Below are positions 56,141 to 64,000 of a stretch of 64,000 nucleotides of DNA, piece after piece. This stretch comes from Clostridioides sp. (lineage in GTDB: Bacteria; Bacillota; Clostridia; Peptostreptococcales; Peptostreptococcaceae), in the NCBI GenBank assembly GCA_031261505.1, contig JAISJN010000008.1, forward strand, positions 372,001 to 436,000. The letters run 5' to 3'. Positions within the stretch are counted from its first letter, which is position 1. Every line of letters starts with the position of its first letter. A program made the position numbers and the translations under genes. The notes under the pieces are model-generated. The model did not search any database. It worked only from the letters and a program-made list of their open reading frames with translations, and was not told the DNA's origin.

Positions 56141-57313
56141 TTCGAATTCTATCTCTACCACTTCAACTCCGTCAACTGCCTCTTGAATCAATTTTTCTAC
56201 ATCCAATTTGCTCTCAGAAAGTTCTATTTTATCCAGTCTAGGCTTAGTTGTCGGCTTTTTAGGTGAGAAGACTGTACAACAGTCCTCTTCTGGTATTATA
56301 GAAGTCTCAAATGTACCTATTTTTTCTGCTACCTCTATTATATCGGACTTATCCATAGCTATTAGAGGTCTAAACACGGGGATATCTACAACTGCGTTTG
56401 TACAAGTCAATCCTTGTATTGTCTGTGAAGCTACCTGACCTATGCTTTCACCAGTTATCAAAGCGTCGCAATGTCTTATTTCTGCAAGTCTGTTTGCGAT
56501 CCTCATCATAAACCTTCTCGATAGGATTGTAGCCTCTGATTCGTTGCAGTTTTCTGCTATTGCCTTTTGTATCTCAAGTATGTTTACCTTGTTTAATCTA
56601 AGAGTACCACAGTATTTTGCCAATATCTTAGACAAGTCTGCGACCTTCTCCTGTGATCTCTCGTTTGTAAATGGGTAGCTGTGGAAATGTACTAATTCCA
56701 ATGCCACGCCCCTCTTAGCTACCATCCAAGACGCTACAGGGCTATCTATTCCACCTGACAACAATGACATTGCCTTACCGTTTGTTCCAAGTGGTAAGCC
56801 TCCGTATCCAGGTACTGAATCACAGTATACCATTGTGTGGAATTCCCTGTACTCACAGTGAACAGTTACCTCTGGTTTTCTTACGTCTACCCCTATCTTG
56901 CCGTCTAGTTTAGTGAGTAGATAACCTCCTATGTCCACGCTCATCTCTTGAGATGTAAGTCTGAAAGACTTGTCACCTCTTCTAGAGTCCACTTTGAAAG
57001 TCTTTACTCCATCTTCTATTTTTTCTTCAAGCATTTTAAGGGCTACTTCCTTTAACTTATCGTAGTCTTTTTCAGCTCTTATAGCTGGGCTCACCCCTAC
57101 TATACCGAAGACTTTTCTCACTTCTTCGATTACCTCTTCGTAATCGTAGTCTTCAAGGTCTACATAGATTCTTCCGTATTCCTTGTAGACGTTGAAATTT
57201 CCTATTGGTCTCAACATGTTTTTGATATTTCTTATGAGTTTGTTTTCAAATAAATATCTATTTTTTCCCTTTACTCCTATTTCGCCATATTTAACTATTA
57301 AAATATTATACAT
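56138..57313 (-). CDS. thiI: tRNA 4-thiouridine synthase ThiI (short form)
   Basis: Sulfur transferase that makes s4U8 in tRNA, 391 residues. N-terminal ferredoxin-like and THUMP domains (about 1-165), then a PP-loop ATPase domain with [15 protein letters not shown]. No C-terminal rhodanese domain is present, as in Bacillus-type ThiI, which takes sulfur from a dedicated cysteine desulfurase; iscS is directly upstream. A CC pair in [13 protein letters not shown] is conserved in the family. Confidence 0.95.
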   Translation of the reverse strand: MYNILIVKYGEIGVKGKNRYLFENKLIRNIKNMLRPIGNFNVYKEYGRIYVDLEDYDYEEVIEEVRKVFGIVGVSPAIRAEKDYDKLKEVALKMLEEKIEDGVKTFKVDSRRGDKSFRLTSQEMSVDIGGYLLTKLDGKIGVDVRKPEVTVHCEYREFHTMVYCDSVPGYGGLPLGTNGKAMSLLSGGIDSPVASWMVAKRGVALELVHFHSYPFTNERSQEKVADLSKILAKYCGTLRLNKVNILEIQKAIAENCNESEATILSRRFMMRIANRLAEIRHCDALITGESIGQVASQTIQGLTCTNAVVDIPVFRPLIAMDKSDIIEVAEKIGTFETSIIPEEDCCTVFSPKKPTTKPRLDKIELSESKLDVEKLIQEAVDGVEVVEIEFE

Positions 57314-57371
57314 TTTTCACCTCTATTGTTCTTCCTTTAAATGATGATTGCTTGTGATGCTGTCAAATTTT

Positions 57372-58532
57372 TTAAACGTGTTGTGACTTCATTATGCTTC
57401 TCAGTTCGCCTACGCAGTCAGCTACTATTTTTGCCGCTTCCAAGATTTCTTCCTCAGTATTTAAATCAGAGAGACTAAATCTTATAGTGCCCTCGATTTC
57501 TTCATTGCTTAAGCCTATTGCGTTTAGAACGTGGCTTCCTTTTTTCTTAGAAGAACAGGCTGAACCTGTAGAGACGTACACTCTCTTTTTTTCTAAGAAA
57601 TGCAATAAGACCTCGCCCTTTATTCCGTTGAACGAAATATTTAATACATGGCACACCCCATTTTCTGGAGAATTCACCTTTACATCTTCTATATTATTTA
57701 CAATTTCAAATTTCAAGAGTTCTTTTAGCGAGTTTATCTTCGCTATATTTCCTCTTAGGTCAGAATACAGTACTTCAACCGCTGTACCTAGTCCATATAT
57801 ACCTGGCACGTTTTCAGTTCCTGATCTTATTCCAGACTCTTGTCCACCTCCGTATAAGAGAGGAACTAGTCTAGAGTCCTGATTTACATACATAAACCCG
57901 ATACCCTTTGGTCCATGAAATTTATGTCCGCTCACGCTCATGAGATCTATTCCGTATTTCGACGGTTTGAAGTCTATCTTGCCAAAGGACTGTATCGCAT
58001 CTACGTGTAAGTATACTTTTTCGTCTAGTTTTTTGAGGTATTTTCCGATTTCATCCACCGGTTGCACGCTTCCTATTTCATTGTTCACGTGCATTACGCT
58101 CACTAGGCAGGTCGATGGTTTTACTGCCGATTTCAATTCATCGATATTTATAAGTCCATTTTGATCGACTCCGAGATAGGTTACTTCGAATCCTTCACCC
58201 TCTAATTCCTTGAGGGTATTTAAAACCGATGGATGCTCTATCACTGTTGAAATTATATGGTTTTTCTTTCTTTTCTTATTTATACTTGCAATTCCTCTGA
58301 TTATCGTGTTGTTGCACTCAGTTCCCCCAGATGTAAAGATTATTTCATTTTCTTTTGCACCGATCGACCTCGCTATTGTATGTCTTATTTTCTTTATTTC
58401 CCTTTCGACTGCAACTCCCTTGCTATGCGCTGCAGACGGATTTGCGTAATCTATTTCCAATGATTTCACGATACTGTCCACTACTTCTCTGTATGGTTTT
58501 GTAGTAGAGCTATTATCAAGGTAAATCTCCAT
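57372..58532 (-). CDS. iscS: Cysteine desulfurase (NifS/IscS family)
   Basis: PLP enzyme, about 386 residues, delivering persulfide sulfur, here probably to ThiI. PLP Lys in SVSGHKFHGPKG, catalytic Cys loop STGSACSSKKKGSHVL (long-loop-like but short group II features cannot be excluded), N-terminus EIYLDNSSTTKP. ATG at 58532 with AGTAGGG upstream is preferred to 58553. The iscS-thiI pairing matches the Bacillus nifZ-thiI unit. Confidence 0.92.
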   Translation of the reverse strand: MEIYLDNSSTTKPYREVVDSIVKSLEIDYANPSAAHSKGVAVEREIKKIRHTIARSIGAKENEIIFTSGGTECNNTIIRGIASINKKRKKNHIISTVIEHPSVLNTLKELEGEGFEVTYLGVDQNGLINIDELKSAVKPSTCLVSVMHVNNEIGSVQPVDEIGKYLKKLDEKVYLHVDAIQSFGKIDFKPSKYGIDLMSVSGHKFHGPKGIGFMYVNQDSRLVPLLYGGGQESGIRSGTENVPGIYGLGTAVEVLYSDLRGNIAKINSLKELLKFEIVNNIEDVKVNSPENGVCHVLNISFNGIKGEVLLHFLEKKRVYVSTGSACSSKKKGSHVLNAIGLSNEEIEGTIRFSLSDLNTEEEILEAAKIVADCVGELRSIMKSQHV

Positions 58533-58565
58533 TTTCATCCCTACTTTCTGCAAATAAAATATCTA

Positions 58566-60116
58566 CTAAACTATCTTTGTCGTGAAGTCTTCTATATCCA
58601 TTACCTCATCTATGAACTCAGAATAGAATTCTGGCTCATGACTCACTAGTACAACTGTACCCTTGAAATCTCTTATGGCTTTTTTAAGCTCGTCCTTTGC
58701 TTCAACATCCAGATGATTGGTAGGCTCGTCGAGTACTAGGAAGTTTATTTCCTTCAACATGATTTTGCAAAGTCTTACCTTTGCAGCCTCTCCACCGCTT
58801 AAGACCTTCATCTGACTTGTAATATGCTCATTTGTAAGACCACATTTCGCCAATGCCTGTCTTACCTCGTAGTTTGATAGACCTGGATACTCGCTCCAAA
58901 TTTCGTCCATCGGCGTATTTGAATTATCCCTCGCACTCTCCTGTTCAAAGTATCCTAGCTCGATATAGTCTCCCAAGGTAACCTTGCCTCCAAATGGTTT
59001 GATTAGAGCAAGTATAGTTTTTAAGAGCGTAGACTTTCCTATGCCGTTCATTCCTTTTAGAGCTATTTTTTTGCCTCTTTCGATACTAAAATTAAGCGGT
59101 TTTGTCAATGCCTCATAGTACCCTAGCACCAAGTCCTCAGCGTCTACTAAGAATCTACTAGGAACTCTAGCCTCTTTAAATGCAAAGGTAGGTTTAACTT
59201 TTTCTTTTGGCTTTTCCAGTATTTCCATCTTATCAAGTTGTTTTTGTCTACTGTTTGCCATTCCTCTCGTAGCAACTCTCGCCTTGTTTCTAGCCACGAA
59301 ATCCTCTAGTCTCTTTCTCTCTTCCACCTGTTTATCGTATGCCTGTTCTTCCTGACGTTTTTTAATTTCATTCAATCTCTCGAACTCGTCGTAATTTCCC
59401 TTGTATCTGTTCAATTCTCCATTTTCAAGGTGGTAGATTACATTACAAGTATTGTTGATGAAATCTATATCATGTGAAACCAGTACAAAGCTATTTTCGT
59501 ACTCTTGCAGATATCTTGTCAACCATATTATGTGTTCTTCGTCCAAATAATTGGTAGGCTCGTCCAAAACCAAGATTGTTGGGTTTTCAAGGAGTAATTT
59601 TGTAAGCAGTACCTTTGTTCTCTGACCACCGCTCAAATCTGTTACGTCTTTGTCTAGTCCAATCTCTCCAAGACCAAGTCCATTTGCAACCTCTTGGATT
59701 TTTGCATCTATTATATAGAATCCACTGTCTTCTAAGATCGTCTGTATCTCAGCAGTATCTTCTAAGCATTTTGCCATCTCATCGTCTGTAGCCTCGCCCA
59801 TCTTGTCATAAAGCAACAACATCTCAGCTTCGAGGTCAAACATATGCTTGAACGCATCTCTGAGCACGTCCCTTATCGTCAATCCTTTTTCAAGTACTGT
59901 ATGCTGATCTAGGTATCCAACTGTAGCCCTAGATGACCATTTTATCACACCTGAATCCGGCATGAGTTTATCTGTTATTATATTTAAAAAACTGGATTTT
60001 CCTTCTCCGTTGGCTCCTACTAACGCAATATGTTCCCCTTTTCTCAATCTAAAGGATACATTTTCGAGTATAGTCCTCGACCCAAATCCGTGACTTACAT
60101 TTTCTACTACTAGCAT
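58566..60116 (-). CDS. ABC-F family ATPase
   Basis: Cytosolic translation-associated ATPase with two ABC cassettes and no membrane domain, about 516 residues. Walker A loops GANGEGKSSFLN and GMNGIGKSTLLK; signature motifs LSGGQRTKV and LSGGEAAKV; Walker B LVLDEPTNYLD and LVLDEPTNHLD; a charged inter-domain linker near 245-300. ATG 60116 with GAGAGGTG upstream is chosen over 60155. Whether it is a housekeeping or antibiotic-protection member cannot be told from motifs. Confidence 0.92.
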   Translation of the reverse strand: MLVVENVSHGFGSRTILENVSFRLRKGEHIALVGANGEGKSSFLNIITDKLMPDSGVIKWSSRATVGYLDQHTVLEKGLTIRDVLRDAFKHMFDLEAEMLLLYDKMGEATDDEMAKCLEDTAEIQTILEDSGFYIIDAKIQEVANGLGLGEIGLDKDVTDLSGGQRTKVLLTKLLLENPTILVLDEPTNYLDEEHIIWLTRYLQEYENSFVLVSHDIDFINNTCNVIYHLENGELNRYKGNYDEFERLNEIKKRQEEQAYDKQVEERKRLEDFVARNKARVATRGMANSRQKQLDKMEILEKPKEKVKPTFAFKEARVPSRFLVDAEDLVLGYYEALTKPLNFSIERGKKIALKGMNGIGKSTLLKTILALIKPFGGKVTLGDYIELGYFEQESARDNSNTPMDEIWSEYPGLSNYEVRQALAKCGLTNEHITSQMKVLSGGEAAKVRLCKIMLKEINFLVLDEPTNHLDVEAKDELKKAIRDFKGTVVLVSHEPEFYSEFIDEVMDIEDFTTKIV

Positions 60117-60225
60117 TTTGCACCTCTCAATAATAATTCTCTTGTTAATAAACATTTCTATTCCATTATTATATGATATCTATAATTCGTCAATATTTCA
60201 AGCTAAAACAGTATTAAATAGGAAG

Positions 60226-60330
60226 TTATAGCTTGAGGTTCATGAACACATATGTAGGTCGCTGGCATAAATCTCATTTTGCAGTGGTCAAATTCCAACC
60301 ACACAATCAATTTTTGACTTATCTAAATCG
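60226..60330 (+). repeat. Possible diverged copy C of the dispersed repeat
   Basis: ATAAATCTCATTT followed by GCAGTGGTCAAA and AACCACACAATC resembles copies A and B, with insertion of other sequence. It lies in a 364-bp gap between the ABC-F gene and the amidase terminator; no coding frame is seen. Confidence 0.4.
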
Positions 60331-60356
60331 GATATCTACTTGAAATTCGATACAGA

Positions 60357-60391
60357 AAAAGCAGCCCTGTCTTTTCACATGAGCTGCTTTT
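60357..60391 (-). terminator. Terminator of the amidase gene
   Basis: AAAAGCAGC pairs with GCTGCTTTT, 17-nt loop, followed by TTTTTCTG on the minus strand. Confidence 0.8.
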
Positions 60392-60480
60392 AGAAAATGA
60401 AAACTTAATCCGAAACCATAAGTCTCGATTGCTGTATTTTAGATTTCATTTCAATGTGTGCACAATCAACGCTATGGTAT

Positions 60481-61371
60481 TTATTTGAAGCTGTTCTCAA
60501 TTCCATTGGCCACTGCCTGCATCAATTTAGCTTGATAGTCTGGGTTTGATAACATTTGATCCTCGTTGTAATTGCTCATAAATCCCATCTCAACTAAGAA
60601 TACAGGGACGGTAGACCAGTTGAATCCCGTAAGATCCGACCTTTCAAAAATTCCGTTTACTTTTATCCCTGAGCCTTCCATCTCCTTTTTTACACTTTCA
60701 GCTACATAGTTGCTCTTTTCGAAAATTCCTTTTGTGTACGGACTGATCTTACTTGGTACCAGTATAGACGCTCCTGTCTTGCTTGTATCGGCAATGCTAT
60801 CTCCGTGCACCCTAACAACTATGTCAGCCTTTGCCTCGTTTCCGAGTCTTGCCCTCTCTGCGTTGCTTATATTCACGTCGTGAGTCTCCCTAGTCATCAT
60901 GACCTTGAAGCCCTTATCTATGAGTATGTTTTTAAGTACCTCTGCCGCCTCTAAATTTAAGACGTACTCTGGTTTTCTAGTCGATATCCCTACTGCTCCA
61001 GCTGAGACCCTCGCCTTTTGATTTCCCGATCCCGGTGCTGTTGGCTCAAGCTTAGGATCTCCCTTTGCCTGATGTCCTGGGTCGATGTACACGAGAATCT
61101 GTCCATTTTTTTGCATTTGAGATTTATCTACATCGATTTTCGTTTTTCCCTCATTGTCTTTTTTTTCATTTGTTTTTTTGGCTATATCGTTTTTATTGCT
61201 GCTTTCTTCATTTCTAATAGAATCATCAACCCGCCCTTTATTGTAACCCTGTGTCATTGAAACCGGCTTCTCTTTAGGCAAGTTTCTGTAACTTCCTCGA
61301 GCACTTAAAAAAGATAAGACTATTATAATTGCGGCAATAATTCCAAATACAAATGCATTGCTCTTTTTCAT
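60481..61371 (-). CDS. N-acetylmuramoyl-L-alanine amidase (Amidase_3, CwlD-like)
   Basis: Zinc-dependent wall amidase, 296 residues. N-terminal membrane anchor (AFVFGIIAAIIIVLSFLS), a polar linker (about 30-85), then the catalytic domain with VYIDPGHQ (zinc His), the Glu in VLNLEAAEVL, VRVHGDS (zinc His) and VEMGFMSNYNEDQ (catalytic Glu). This resembles CwlD, which makes muramic delta-lactam in spore cortex, and the sporulation context supports it; another amidase role remains possible. Confidence 0.82.
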   Translation of the reverse strand: MKKSNAFVFGIIAAIIIVLSFLSARGSYRNLPKEKPVSMTQGYNKGRVDDSIRNEESSNKNDIAKKTNEKKDNEGKTKIDVDKSQMQKNGQILVYIDPGHQAKGDPKLEPTAPGSGNQKARVSAGAVGISTRKPEYVLNLEAAEVLKNILIDKGFKVMMTRETHDVNISNAERARLGNEAKADIVVRVHGDSIADTSKTGASILVPSKISPYTKGIFEKSNYVAESVKKEMEGSGIKVNGIFERSDLTGFNWSTVPVFLVEMGFMSNYNEDQMLSNPDYQAKLMQAVANGIENSFK

Positions 61372-61680
61372 TTGTTTACCTTTCTAAAAATACCAATTAT
61401 GATTTTAAATTTTTCGTAATCGCCCACATTCCTTGTAAAAACTTCTCTTAGAGATATACAAAATATCAATTGGCTTTACTGTGTCAGTTTTCCACGGATT
61501 AAAAGTTCCAACTTGCACAATATAATATTGAGGCTGATGAAGAACGCACTCTTCAAAGCCTGTCTAAATTTGATAAATTAAAAATCAACGCCTGTACTAC
61601 TGAGAATTGATTCTTAACTGTTGACTTTTAGACTGCAATCAAGTCGTACTTTCAAAATTTTATAGAAGGAAGGTGGTTTT
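61372..61680. other. Intergenic region, possible coding remnant
   Basis: 309 bp between divergent genes. A short plus-strand frame around 61513-61609 encodes QLAQYNIEADEERTLQSLSK then FDKLKINACTTEN and a stop, without a start or upstream continuation; its pattern is reminiscent of the C-terminal end of MBL-fold hydrolases but too short to assign. AAGGAAGGTGG belongs to the next gene. Confidence 0.3.
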
Positions 61681-62658
61681 TTGTCTACTAAATTTAATAA
61701 AAATTTACGGACAACGAAAACCTTACTGATTGTTACACTACTATTTTTACTATATTTTGTGTCAATCAATAATATTTATGCAGAAAGTCAGCAAAAAGAT
61801 TCGCCTGAATACCTGGTACCTATTGGTAATGTTCTACAAATAGATGCAGAACTCAAAAATATTATTGTAAGTCACTCTGTAGACGGTTCATCCCTTAAAC
61901 CAGGAGACGTTCTAATGGAAATCAACGGTCAATCATTTGATGGTTTTAAGGATTTTGCAGACAGACTTAGCACAGTCGACCCGACCAAAGATGTATCTAT
62001 TACTTTAAACAGGAACGGTCAGACATTGTCGACAGATTGCAAAAAAGAAATATTAGAAAAAGTTAGTTTCAACAACCTGCTCTCTGGTTTCGCTACCCTC
62101 ACTTACGTCGATCCAGACAGTTTAGACTTCGGTGCTGTAGGTCATCCTATAAGTATCTGCAATTCAAGGAAGATTCCTATTAAGGACGGCTCAATCTCTT
62201 CTACCACGGATTTGAGCATTGAAAAATCCTTACGAGGAAATGTCGGTTCAATAAACGCAAAAAAACTCGACGTAATTGGTACCTTTAACCAAAACACGGA
62301 TTTCGGTATCAGAGGTAAAATGGATAATTTCGATTTGAGCGATCTTCCGAAATATAAGGTAGCCGAACTAGAAGATGTAAAACCTGGGAAGGCACAGATC
62401 ATCTTAAGTACAAAAGACGATAAACCAGAAAAATTTGACATTGAGATACTGAGTGTAGAAAATCAAGATGTCCCTCGATCAAAAAGTTTTAAGATCAAGG
62501 TCACGGACAAGGATTTGTTGAAGCAAACTGGAGGTATCGTTCAAGGAATGAGCGGTACTCCGATAATCCAAGGCGATAAAATAATCGGTGCTGTATCTCA
62601 TGCACTGGAAAACGACCCGACTGTAGGGTACGGAATCTATATTAAATGGATGTTTTAA
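61681..62658 (+). CDS. spoIVB: SpoIVB-like S55 serine protease with PDZ domain
   Basis: Secreted forespore protease that in other spore formers triggers pro-sigma-K activation. The 325-residue protein has an N-terminal membrane segment (TLLIVTLLFLLYFVSI), a PDZ-like domain (about 60-120, LKPGDVLMEINGQSFDGF), and the S55 peptidase domain with catalytic His in AVGHPIS and Ser in QGMSGTPII (family GMSGSP). Length is shorter than Bacillus SpoIVB (about 425). The start is TTG with AAGGAAGGTGG upstream. Confidence 0.85.
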   Translation: MSTKFNKNLRTTKTLLIVTLLFLLYFVSINNIYAESQQKDSPEYLVPIGNVLQIDAELKNIIVSHSVDGSSLKPGDVLMEINGQSFDGFKDFADRLSTVDPTKDVSITLNRNGQTLSTDCKKEILEKVSFNNLLSGFATLTYVDPDSLDFGAVGHPISICNSRKIPIKDGSISSTTDLSIEKSLRGNVGSINAKKLDVIGTFNQNTDFGIRGKMDNFDLSDLPKYKVAELEDVKPGKAQIILSTKDDKPEKFDIEILSVENQDVPRSKSFKIKVTDKDLLKQTGGIVQGMSGTPIIQGDKIIGAVSHALENDPTVGYGIYIKWMF

Positions 62659-62675
62659 ACGGATTAAAAAATGTG

Positions 62676-62717
62676 AAAAGGACAATGGCGAAACGCACTT
62701 CGCCCTTGCCCTTTTTT
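62676..62717. terminator. Bidirectional terminator between the SpoIVB-like gene and yunB
   Basis: AAAAGGACAATGGCG pairs with CGCCCTTGCCCTTTT with small mismatches; T-rich on the plus strand (CTTTTTT) and weaker on the minus strand. Serves the convergent pair. Confidence 0.75.
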
Positions 62718-62731
62718 GCAATAAATTCTAT

Positions 62732-63484
62732 CTACTTAGTTTTTTTATTTTGTTCGTCCCTCATAAATGTTTGTATATCGCTTATTGCACTTCCTAAATC
62801 GCTTTCTGGGATATTTACATAGCTGTTTGGAACGTCACCGACTATGATGGTCTCGCAAATCGGTATCTGTGACTTAACTTCCTTTGTACTCGTTATCAGT
62901 GGTATTATCACCTTGACCTGAGTCTTCGCTTCTAGATATATCCTGTGCCTTGTCTGGTTTATACCCGAGGATTCAAATTTTGTCTTGAAATTTACAGTTG
63001 TAGTTCCTATTGGCTCTGTAGATAACTTTATTTTAGGTCCGTGTTGAGCTAGGATTGGACTCCCTAATGCAGTACCTATGGGAATAAAAGCGCTCGTAGT
63101 CTTTCCTTTTTGCAGCTCCTCTTGAATTCCAAGCGCCACCGAGGAAGCGAGTTCGTTCATCATGATTGTATTCGCCTGAATCATTGTAATCTTACCGGAG
63201 TTGTCTAATCTTACGTCCATTAGGTCCTCGTAGTTTACTTGCCCTTCTACAAGCTCTGCCACCGCCTGGTTAATCGACTTATTTGCAAGTTCCAATGCCT
63301 TTGTTTCTGCCAAAACGGTTATAGTCGGTCTGAGAGTTCTATCTATATATATGAAGCTTCCGATTACTACTGACCATATGAAGATAACAACTAATATAAG
63401 TACCGCCTTTTTAACGTTTTTTTCGTCGGCCTCACTGCTTCTAAAATTCTTTTTATATTTATTTTTATTAAATTTTCTGCGCAA
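62732..63484 (-). CDS. yunB: Sporulation protein YunB
   Basis: Membrane-anchored protein of about 250 residues; in Bacillus it is a sigma-E-dependent sporulation gene of unknown mechanism. Basic N-terminus, one transmembrane segment (AVLILVVIFIWSVVIGSFIY), and the conserved external domain (RPTITVLAETKALELANKSI; IPIGTALGSPILAQHGPKI). TTG at 63484 with GGGGTGAT upstream is the likely start; ATG 63502 lies inside that site's leader. Confidence 0.88.
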   Translation of the reverse strand: MRRKFNKNKYKKNFRSSEADEKNVKKAVLILVVIFIWSVVIGSFIYIDRTLRPTITVLAETKALELANKSINQAVAELVEGQVNYEDLMDVRLDNSGKITMIQANTIMMNELASSVALGIQEELQKGKTTSAFIPIGTALGSPILAQHGPKIKLSTEPIGTTTVNFKTKFESSGINQTRHRIYLEAKTQVKVIIPLITSTKEVKSQIPICETIIVGDVPNSYVNIPESDLGSAISDIQTFMRDEQNKKTK

Positions 63485-63635
63485 AATTATCACCCCTAAC
63501 ATATTTATATGTCAATTGCTCATAATATATTGCAGTAGGTTATACGATAAAAGTTACAATTTTCTGCAAAAATTATGCCGTATTAACACACAAAAGTATC
63601 AAATTGCCGTATTAATAGAAAACATCTTGCGTTTA

Positions 63636-63644
63636 TGATATAAT
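63636..63644 (+). promoter_or_regulatory. Extended -10 promoter of the PBP gene
   Basis: TGATATAAT with a weak -35, about 30 bp before the start codon; same extended -10 as at 28282 and at the hom leader. Confidence 0.5.
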
Positions 63645-63673
63645 ATTGGATTAGTAAGGAGGATTATAACTTA

Positions 63674-64000
63674 ATGAATAATGATAACAACGATAACAAA
63701 AACAAGATTAGAAGAAAAAGAGTAAGTAGTTCTTCTAACGGTACTAATACACCTAGGAACACAGCTGGCACTGGCGCTAAACCAAGTACAAGCGAAATAA
63801 AGAGAAAAAGTAATTCCAGTGAAACAAAGAGCGTAAAACCAAGCGCAAATAATAAGAAGAAAAAGAAAAAACCTACAGGTAAATACAGAATAATCAGAAA
63901 TGTAGGTATAGCTCTTTTAGTGTGTTTCGTGGTAGGATGTGCAACAGCTACAGGAATCGTATTCGCCTCGCTTAAAAATGTACAACCAGTGACTGAATCC
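63674..64000 (+). CDS. Class A penicillin-binding protein (N-terminal part only)
   Basis: The first 109 residues are visible: a long polar cytosolic tail rich in Asn, Lys, Ser (KNKIRRKRVSSSSNGTNTPR) and a run of lysines, then a transmembrane segment (NVGIALLVCFVVGCATATGI). This is the usual start of clostridial PBP1A-type bifunctional transglycosylase/transpeptidases, but no catalytic motif lies inside the window, so the call rests on topology and N-terminal style. AAGGAGG is 11 bp before the ATG. Confidence 0.6.
   Translation, partial: MNNDNNDNKNKIRRKRVSSSSNGTNTPRNTAGTGAKPSTSEIKRKSNSSETKSVKPSANNKKKKKKPTGKYRIIRNVGIALLVCFVVGCATATGIVFASLKNVQPVTES

Overview
The window reads as chromosome from a low-GC, endospore-forming, anaerobic Firmicute. 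Gene content and order most resemble the Clostridia, in particular a Peptostreptococcaceae-like organism; this placement is inference, since no database search was possible. Supporting observations are sigG, sigE, spoIIGA, spoVD, an alpha/beta-type SASP, a SpoIVB-like protease, YunB, a CwlD-like amidase and a BclA-like collagen protein (spores), a one-chain pyruvate:ferredoxin oxidoreductase and PduL (anaerobic acetyl-CoA metabolism), and an asparagine T-box.

Region 1 (1-18.6 kb, all minus strand) is the division/cell-wall (dcw) cluster joined to the early sporulation sigma cluster. In transcription order it runs lgt, rsmH, ftsL-like, spoVD, murF, mraY, murD, spoVE/ftsW, murG, ftsQ/divIB, two DUF881 genes, sbp, ftsZ, an orphan response regulator, spoIIGA, sigE, sigG. 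murE lies 16 kb from the cluster, and mraZ, murB, murC and ftsA are not present in it. A promoter with a 22-bp spacer and a 0A-box-like site precedes spoIIGA.

Region 2 (18.9-28 kb) holds a pair of M16 peptidases (one with an intact zinc motif, one without), ychF, a tRNA-Ser(CGA), a collagen-like exosporium-type gene, and the threonine operon hom-thrC-thrB with a perfect palindrome over its probable transcription start.

Region 3 (28.2-37.2 kb) is the accessory part. It has a candidate small membrane toxin locus of type I architecture, a five-gene catabolic operon (two-piece UxaA-type dehydratase, DapA-family aldolase, orphan EIIC permease, amidohydrolase) divergent from an IclR regulator, then murE, an AraC regulator and a remnant of a CPBP membrane protease.

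Region 4 (37.2-51.6 kb) carries PFOR, PduL, a GAF-PP2C phosphatase, two tandem MtaA/URO-D-type methyltransferases without a corrinoid protein, a sigma-G-type SASP gene with a tiny following gene, a BaiN-type flavoprotein, a PAP2 phosphatase, hpt and a CobD-like aminotransferase.

Region 5 (51.7-64 kb) has a dicarboxylate/amino-acid symporter, T-box-controlled asnA, a DUF3798 lipoprotein, iscS-thiI, an ABC-F ATPase, a cell-wall amidase, a SpoIVB-like protease, yunB and the start of a class A PBP. Noncoding structure includes many hairpin terminators, a dispersed palindromic repeat found in at least two and probably three copies, and short degenerate tandem repeats that several times lie at the 3' ends of genes.
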